Of a stretch of 64,000 nucleotides of DNA, positions 57,561 to 64,000 are shown piece by piece. How positions within the stretch are numbered: position 1 is the stretch's first letter; the number at the start of each line of letters is the position of its first letter. The stretch is from Mixophyes australis. Its lineage: Eukaryota; Chordata; Amphibia; Anura; Limnodynastidae. Where the stretch lies: contig JAVHZZ010000008.1 in NCBI GenBank assembly GCA_036250195.1, positions 8,608,434 to 8,672,433 on the forward strand, read 5' to 3'. The notes below the pieces were generated by a model. That model did no database searches. It saw only the letters and a program-made list of their open reading frames with translations, and was not told the DNA's origin. A program made the translations under genes and the position numbers.

Positions 57561-57740
57561 CTGACCTCAAAACTCACTTCTTCATTGTAGCCTATCCTAT
57601 ACCCACCTACTACCATACTACTCCCTCTGGGTATTACCAGCTACCATCCCATCCCTATAGCTCCCACTGTCTCAGCGTCACCTTCTTCCTCTACATTGTA
57701 AACTTTTTTACCGAAATCAAAGATGGCTTTTGCTACATCT

Positions 57741-58289
57741 AAAAATAAGTAGAATCCTTTAGTGAGTAATTGGTTTGATAAAATGTCAAACTGCTTGTGG
57801 TGTATTATGGAAATCTGTAATACATGCCACATTTTTAAAGGATGAAACCCATAATTACATGGTAGTGTGGAATATAATCCATGCACTCCACTCGTAAATC
57901 AGCACAAAGAACACACTTATCCTACATTTGTTTCAGAAACTAAACTAGCAGCTTGATTCCTGTGTATGTTATACAGAAGAGGGGCAGGGAAGACAGCAGA
58001 TGGGGTTTGGAGGGGTGATGGCAGACATCAAACAAAGAAATGGGGTAGGCGATGGCAAATAGAACATAATAACGGCATAGCTACTTTATGTAGGTTGTTC
58101 GCAATTGTAGGAGTAGTTGTACCCTGCATAGTTACCTCCACAGGCTGGTACCACATGAGCTGGAGTCAGATGAGGGAGAAAAGGAAGTAGATTGTGCTGA
58201 GCTGTAGGCACTGGATGTAACACATGTCACTAACATGCTGCAGGGCTGGTGACTCTGAACTGCTGGCAACCTCGTCTGTGATAAAGTCA
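57741..58289. other. No recognised feature
   Basis: No coding or repeat signal identified. Confidence 0.5.
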
Positions 58290-58840
58290 TATATCATCAT
58301 CATCATTTATTTATATAGCGGGAGTTTGAAACACAAGGACATGTGCTGCATCATATTGCACATTGGACCAGCTAGAATGCAAAGGTAAAAGTATTGAGTG
58401 GGCTACATGTGTACCAATGTTGGTCAGACGGTTGTTGTCTTGTGTTAGCAGTGTAGAGGGTGGTAATAGGGGAGATTAAGATGGTGGTTGAGGAATATTA
58501 TAAGCTTGCCTGAAAAGGTGGGTTTTCAGAGAAGGTTTGAAGACTAGAGGAAAATCTTACTGTACGAGGGAGTGAATTTCACAAAGTGGGTGCAGCCCGG
58601 AAAAAGTCCTGTAACCTGGAATAGGAGGATGTGAGGAGAGTGGAAGAGAGACGCAGATCTTGTGCGGAACGGAGGTGTCGAGTCGAGAGATATTTTGAGA
58701 CAAGTGAGGAGATGTATGTCGGTGCAATTTTGTTGATGGCCTTATATGTTAGTAGAAGAATTTTATATTGGATTTGTTGAAATACAGGCAACCAATGTAG
58801 AGACTGACAGAGTGGTATAAATGCTTAGTCAGCTGTCCCT
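58290..58840 (-). mobile_element. L2-clade LINE, same subfamily as copy B, reverse
   Basis: On the minus strand: FQQIQYKILLLTYKAINKIA then PTYISSLVSKYLSTRHLRSA and SSYSRLQDFFRAAPTL (58791-58579), then TLWNS-like text, a 3' UTR with TTAAGATTATC-type words and the tail CTATATAAATAAATGATGAT (about 58295-58318). Part of the 3' UTR before the tail is deleted: AGCGGGAGTTTG follows the tail directly, where copy B has the AATTTGCTGGC region. Confidence 0.85.
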
Positions 58841-59654
58841 AATTTCCAGGGCCATCCCGTGTATTTTAGATTTGTCCCTGGAAATGTCCCCAATTATTAA
58901 TATTCACAATCTACACAGTACAATATCTCTTATTCTTTATATTACATGCAATTTTCATTAGTCACTGTCATTTTCTGGGCTTTAGAATGCTATATTTATT
59001 GATGAGCAGTATTACAAAATGTAAATAAAATACCTTGCTAACTCCCTTGAACAGAGAGTGACGGGTATCACAGTTCACCAGTATAAAGCACAATGGGCTA
59101 GGATTAAGCCTTTAAGTATGGAAATGATTTTAAGATATCGGCATCTATGTGAGCGGTCCTGTAGGCCCAGCTGAGAGCATACCACTCAACATTTCAAATG
59201 TCCAACCAGGGACAAGGTGTCGCACAATTCTTTTGTATAATTCATACCTCCAACCAATAGGATGATCTGGAATTTATTGTTACATTTTATCAGCTTTTAA
59301 TGAGAAAACTAAACTTAAATTTGTTTTTAACATATATACTTGGGAGCTGGAGATATATGCTGACATGTATCAAATGAGTTTGGACAATATCTATGTATAG
59401 GTGACTACTAGAGAAGAATAATAACCAGAGTGGATGGTATTACATCACACATTACCATGCAGGAGGAGATCAGGTGACTAGGCGGTGAGCAGTCTCTGCA
59501 CCGCATTCAGTCAGTGCTGGAATATGGAATAGGTATAGTATAAAAATAAAATATTGCACCAAAAAAGGGAGGGAGTCAAAACTGGTTGTGGAGGATGGCC
59601 AATAATTATTTTGGAATGTTTCATGATAATAAAAAGTGTAATGGGCAAATACAA
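58841..59654. other. No recognised feature
   Basis: No coding or repeat signal identified. Confidence 0.5.
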
Positions 59655-59835
59655 TTATTATTCCGCTACCTTATGTGTCATGTGTTCCCCAAAGCTCTTA
59701 GATTGTAAGCTCATTTGAGTAGGACCATCTTTACCTTCATGTCATTGTGTGCAATTTGTCATGTCACGATCGCCTAAATGTACAGCACTGCGTAATATGT
59801 CAGCATTTTATAAATAAAAAGATAATAATAACATT
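59655..59835 (+). repeat. LINE 3' UTR fragment
   Basis: CTTAGATTGTAAGCTCATTT, GAGTAGGACCATCTTTACC, GTACAGCACTGCGTAATATG and TTTATAAATAAAAAGATAAT plus AATAA: the L2-type 3' UTR and tail, related to 43740-43866. Confidence 0.75.
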
Positions 59836-60414
59836 CCGTATTTCACACCGGTAGGGCAAATGTCTAGCAGCTCGGTTTCTTAAGAGATTCTGCAATAGTT
59901 ATTTCTACATTTTGTCCTGATCATGTAAACTATAAAGCGTTCCAGGTTTTATGTTTAATAATATGCTGCCAACGGACAATATTAGACTGGATGCCTCCAC
60001 TGTATTTAAACCTGTGGTTTGTACATACGTATGACTAATCAGAGTGTCACTTACTCCTACGTGAACCACAGTTACAAAGTCTTCAATATGGTAAATCTAA
60101 AGCACATGTCTTCAATATAGGACTGGAATTAGCCAACAGTTTTCTAAGGTTTTCCACCTTCAAATTTGTTTATTTTTTCAGACTGACTTTAGTGTTAAAG
60201 GTGCTATAACTAAACAGCACTTTTATTTCTAGTTCTTTAGATATGCCACAGAATTGCTCTTTAGATACAATAGTATCAAAGGCACAGAGCAGAACTTAGT
60301 CGCATCCAAGGGCAATGAAAATGTATAAACTTGTCTACATGATAGGAAGACTTTGGAGTGTGCACTGGATCAGAAAGATCAATCACTCACCTATGTGTAT
60401 TTAAGAAGAAAGTA
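59836..60414. other. No recognised feature
   Basis: No coding or repeat signal identified. Confidence 0.5.
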
Positions 60415-60422
60415 TATAGGAG

Positions 60423-60736
60423 CAGTGCTCTAACTATACATTTTGGTGCCCTGGGCGAGACAGGGCACCGGAGGCCCCCTATCTAAGCAGGGGGGTGGGG
60501 GGTGTGTGTAGGAGGAAAGAAAGAGAGAGAGAGATTTTTACTTACTAGAGTTTGATGCTTCGGCCGTTAAGTTCCGCCGTGGAACGCATGTGCGTTCCAC
60601 TGGCAGGAAGTTCGGCATTTGGAATGCAGCCCTTAAGCGGAACTTAAGGGCTGAAGGCAGGTAGCGGGTAGCTGCGCCTCCTTGGCTTTGCGCCCTGGGC
60701 GACGGCACCGCCCGCACCACCCTCGTTACGGCACTG
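60423..60736. mobile_element. hAT MITE, 314 bp, exact 8-bp duplication
   Basis: Left end CAGTGCTCTAACTATACATT, right end ACCCTCGTTACGGCACTG (first bases inverted). TATAGGAG is exact on both sides (60415-60422 and 60737-60744). CCCTGGGCGAGACAGGGCAC and GCGCCCTGGGCGACGGCACC lie near the two ends, and a palindrome GTGGAACGCA-TG-TGCGTTCCAC near 60580-60601. A short GA repeat lies at about 60518-60533. Confidence 0.92.
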
Positions 60737-60744
60737 TATAGGAG

Positions 60745-61420
60745 TAGTAACCAATCAGTAATTAGCTTTGATTGAAATAGTGCAAGTTAGACCTCTAGGG
60801 GTATTTATAAAAGCAATATGCAGATGGATGGGTGGAGCTTATTTTGAACTGTAGCGACATACTTAAATATTTTACAAAAATTGCCAGTGCCGTTTTTAGA
60901 AATGTATGGCATTTTCGCACATAAAATTCCTCCTGTTCTAATACAGGTTTCGATGAGAATGTTTTGAAATGGCTATTTGTAAGGAAATAACCCTCGCTGC
61001 AACCAATGGTATTGTCCCATATGTTTTAAACAATATAATAACTGATGGCAGATAGTTTCAAACAACAGCAGTATCCCCTGAATGACGAGTTGTCAATCAG
61101 CTTTCGGAGTAAGTATGCAAACTGGGAAAAGAAAATAATGTGAGGGACAAAATGGGCGTTCTGAGGAAGAACGAAAGAGCTTGTGCTACGTAGCCTGTTC
61201 AGTAGAAGACACTATTGTAATACTTTATACTGTATGACTACTAAAGCTTGTGGAGAACCAACCAACACACACATTTTGTGAAGTGCAGATTTGGAAAAAA
61301 GAATTTGTGTGGTGAATGTGCTCAACAGTGCCATCTAGTGTCACCATGTTAAATCTGAGTGGTTCTTTTACACCCAGTTATATTTCGATCATTGGTATAT
61401 ATCTATTCTTGTTATATATA
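60745..61420. other. No recognised feature
   Basis: No coding or repeat signal identified. Confidence 0.5.
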
Positions 61421-61424
61421 TATA

Positions 61425-61480
61425 GTGGCAGCAAATTCTGTAGCCCTTTACAATTGTTAATTTATAAAGCAGCAAAGATG
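61425..61480 (-). repeat. L2/SINE tail fragment
   Basis: TATATAGTGGCAGCAAATTC then TGTAGCCCTTTACAATTGTT, the reverse complement of the L2 tail with substitutions. Confidence 0.6.
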
Positions 61481-61754
61481 CTGAAAACAAGCTTAAAGAG
61501 ATCGTGAAATAATGGTTTGCGATCGCTGATGTGAATACGGAAAACAAAACACTGAGATGTTCATTTAAAACTACAGACAAGGATAAAGTGCAACAAGAAA
61601 AACTGAATTATGCCTTTAGATTTGGCATGTCCATATTAAATCACTTTAGCGTAGTTAAAATAAGGATTTGTCTAGTTGATTTGCGCTACGAATCCAAAGA
61701 GACAGTGGATGGGACCATCTTTGCTTTAAGACAGCACGAGTGTCCATTAAAATG
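61481..61754. other. No recognised feature
   Basis: No coding or repeat signal identified. Confidence 0.5.
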
Positions 61755-62001
61755 ATCCCCTCTCCCGAATTTTTAGGAGTTCTCACGGACTCCCGAGAGA
61801 GCAGGCAAAAATCCCGGATCCCGGCGTTGTTGAAGATGGCGGGGGGCGGTACTAAATGCGTCATCGTGGCCCCGCCCCCTGCTGTGATTGGCTAAAATTG
61901 CCTAAGATTGACAGGGGCGTAGCCTAACGGTGCCCCGCGCGTGGTCACGCCCTTTCCATGGACCACCTCCCAGAAAGCTGCCTGCAAAAGTAGGCAAATA
62001 T
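61755..62001. mobile_element. hAT-like MITE (CATACTTGCC family), left end lost
   Basis: CCTCTCCCGAATTTTTAGG, CACGGACTCCCGAGAGAGCA, AATGCGTCATCGTGGCCCCG and the right end AAAAGTAGGCAAATATG match the family order. The CATACTTGCC left terminus is not present. Confidence 0.65.
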
Positions 62002-64000
62002 GCTTTTTGTGTACAGAATGCATCTGGCATTAAGGCAGGGGTGACAGCAAGAGAAACGGTGGGAATATTGTACAATTATAACATTAAATAACTAAAGAAA
62101 ATTAAGCACTTAGGAAAAAAATGTCAAAGTGTGTTTCCAACTTGAAATGACTGTCCCCGTTTTGTACGTGCCGTTCTATGTTTACGAGTATATTCCTTTG
62201 TCTTTCTTACGTCCAACTGTGTTTTCACAGTCTTTTATAGTAGCCAGTCTGCTGACCTCTTTTACAAAGTGAAAGCGGCTGAGGTGCAACACAAAATCCT
62301 ATGCCTCAATTTGCGTAGATGCCACAAGACCTCCAAACTGCACAGGTTTACAAAGCAAGACGGTGGTGTCTGCAGAGGACATGAAGTTTGTACCAGCCAA
62401 CAGGAGGCGTTCGGTGGAGGGCAGTTCTTGCATAGAATGGACCATGTGCACCGGTACACATAGTTCTGCAGAGCAGCTATAAAACAAGATTACATTGGAC
62501 TTTTATCTTGCGCCCCCCCATTATTTTTATTCTTTTCTTCTACAAACTCAGTCCCCTTTTTCCCCACTCCCCACGCCCCTCCTCAACCTTCCCACCGCCC
62601 CTGTCCCTTTCCCTTCCTAAACCGATACAGAAAAATCCAACAACATGTTACTTACCCCGGTCTGAACTCCGGGGTTAGATTCAGGGCCAGAGGTCATCCG
62701 GTAGATGCCATCAACTGTATTTAACTATTGCAATAAGCTACTCTGCACCACACTACCTATTCTATGAAGATACCTAGTAGCACATGTTTAAGCTGTATTT
62801 TTAGTTTTCATAAGTAATGTGTGATAATGCAACCTTTATTTAGATGTCCAATATCTAATTCCAATTGCTCCTCCTTTATGTACCTGTTGTTATTGAAAAT
62901 AAACAGATTAAAAACAAAACAAAACAAGATTGCATCTTGAGGAAAGATTGGTAAAAAGAGTCAAAGAGGGCACATTTAGACACCCTACTTTCATATTCAG
63001 AAGGGAGAACATTTTCACTCCGCACTTGTCTTTTGCACCAACTTTCTTGTGGGAGATATCAGGTTGTATCCTACAATTTTACTGGCACGCCCTCTGGTGG
63101 CAGAGCGCACTTCTCGTGGACTTTGTGCTATATAATACATTTTGAAACACACAGGAGTCACAGGTAACAAAGACAGTCTTACTGTCGATTTAATCTTGCG
63201 ATTAACTTAGGCAACAAATTAGGACAAACCTGGTTAATCTAGTTGAAAATACAGTCCACAGTTGTTTATATTCATTACCCTTGGATACGACACAAAACTT
63301 CTCTCTAGAAACATTTGTATCCAAAGTACAGAGTACAGTTAATCTGTGTCATTTTCAAGAACAAAATGCCAGGCTAATTACAAGGCCTCAGTTAAAAACC
63401 CAGAAAGTAAAGCCAATATACAGTATATTTAGTAAAAATTAAAACTAACTTAATCTAAATGTGCAAAACTCCTTAAATTCATGGTAAGAGATCTGTATCT
63501 TTACATGATAAACATACTCTGTCAGTAATCCTTGGGACAATGTAGGCCATGCCCCCAATCTGATCCGCCCAAAACTCCATCAATTTTGTTATGACACGTC
63601 CCTTTCCTGGTAGGTCACGCTCTCTTTGTATGCCAAAAATGCATGACTGTCCCTTGAAAATCAAGACTGTTGGCAGGTACGTGGATTGTTTTATAACTGT
63701 GTAGATGAGATAGTTTGCTCCATAGCCTAAAGTATCCTGAGAACAGTATGGTCACAAATCCTCCGCTGTTTATCTATTCCTGTAAAAACGGGTAATTGGT
63801 CTCTTGTAATATTAAGATATTGCGAAATGTAGTTTCATCACATGTATCTCCAATGTGAGGAAACAGATTATTTTCATAGCATAACACAAGATAACATAAT
63901 ATTTATCTCTGCTGGTGCTGATATTGTTTTGCTTTGTTTTCTGTTACCAGTGTAAACTGCTTTGTTTTCTGTTACCAATGTAAATGTTATTTTTTTCTTA
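62002..64000. other. No recognised feature to the window end
   Basis: 62270-62490 contains overlapping 60-65-codon frames on both strands with above-average GC but no recognisable domain. An AATAAA lies at 62898-62903, followed by an A-rich stretch. GCTTTGTTTTCTGTTACCA is repeated at 63932-63950 and 63959-63977. No exon or named repeat. Confidence 0.45.

Larger units (their letters stand above)
56150..57740 (+). mobile_element. L2-clade LINE (copy A), broken by nested insertions
   Basis: Pieces of one L2 C-terminal ORF appear to continue across three insertions: SPVQTVLNALAKIIFLSLSH (56150-56287), a short stretch matching the AAAATACTC region of the L2 at 5200 (57014-57065), and DLKTHFFIVAYPIPTYYHTT (57562-57640). 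Between them lie a GCTGGGTACACAC element (56288-57013) carrying its own MITE, a poly-C run, and a second L2 (57095-57560). Joining the pieces into one copy is an inference from matching domain order. Confidence 0.6.

Overview
This window is non-coding, repeat-rich nuclear DNA from a vertebrate, most probably an anuran amphibian (frog or toad). The organism call is an inference from the repeat set: DIRS-type and Ty3/gypsy retrotransposons, L2-clade LINEs whose 3' tails end in a GGCGCTATATAAATAAATGA-like sequence plus (GAT)n, a tRNA-derived SINE sharing that tail, CR1 LINEs, Tc1 transposons, and dense hAT-like and PIF/Harbinger-like MITEs. I found no host exon, no RNA gene, no operon and no CRISPR array. 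Every protein-like frame I can name belongs to a mobile element, and nearly all are truncated, frameshifted or interrupted. It reads as intergenic or deep intronic sequence.

Layout. 1.8-3.0 kb: tail of a chromodomain Ty3/gypsy element with its 3' LTR. 3.9-6.4 kb: two L2 LINEs in opposite orientation, then a cluster of hAT-like MITEs. 7.3-8.4 kb: a 1.07-kb element carrying a nested hAT MITE. 10.2-13.5 kb: three Harbinger-like MITEs, a Tc1 transposase relic and a reverse-strand CR1. 15.6-26.9 kb: scattered MITEs, two SINE copies (one split by a MITE) and a reverse-strand L2. 28.0-32.3 kb: a rearranged reverse-strand DIRS element whose gag frame is interrupted by a solo LTR and whose 5' region is duplicated. 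32.5-34.0 kb: decayed Ty3/gypsy protease-RT. 35.2-35.7 kb: a hAT MITE with a 134-bp palindrome, inserted in a SINE/L2 tail. 37-46.5 kb: sparse repeats, a 424-bp MITE and a nearly full-length degenerate Tc1 element. 49.6-54.1 kb: a palindromic MITE, small hAT MITEs, a degenerate minisatellite, and a CR1 with eight 44-bp tandem copies in its coding region. 54.8-58.8 kb: a layered nest of MITEs and L2 LINEs. 60-62 kb: two more hAT-like elements.

The genes do not act together. What can be read is the order of insertions. At least seven hAT-like elements keep exact or nearly exact 8-bp target duplications, several Harbinger-like elements keep TAA/TTA duplications, and the solo LTR keeps a 5-bp duplication, so their boundaries can be set to the base. 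I see no strong candidate for a new functional system. The most distinctive observations are the solo LTR inside the DIRS gag frame, the minisatellite grown from CR1 coding sequence, the 134-bp palindrome inside a hAT MITE, the MITE family with atypical CATACTTGCC ends, and the 1.07-kb element with an apparent 5-bp TTCTG duplication.
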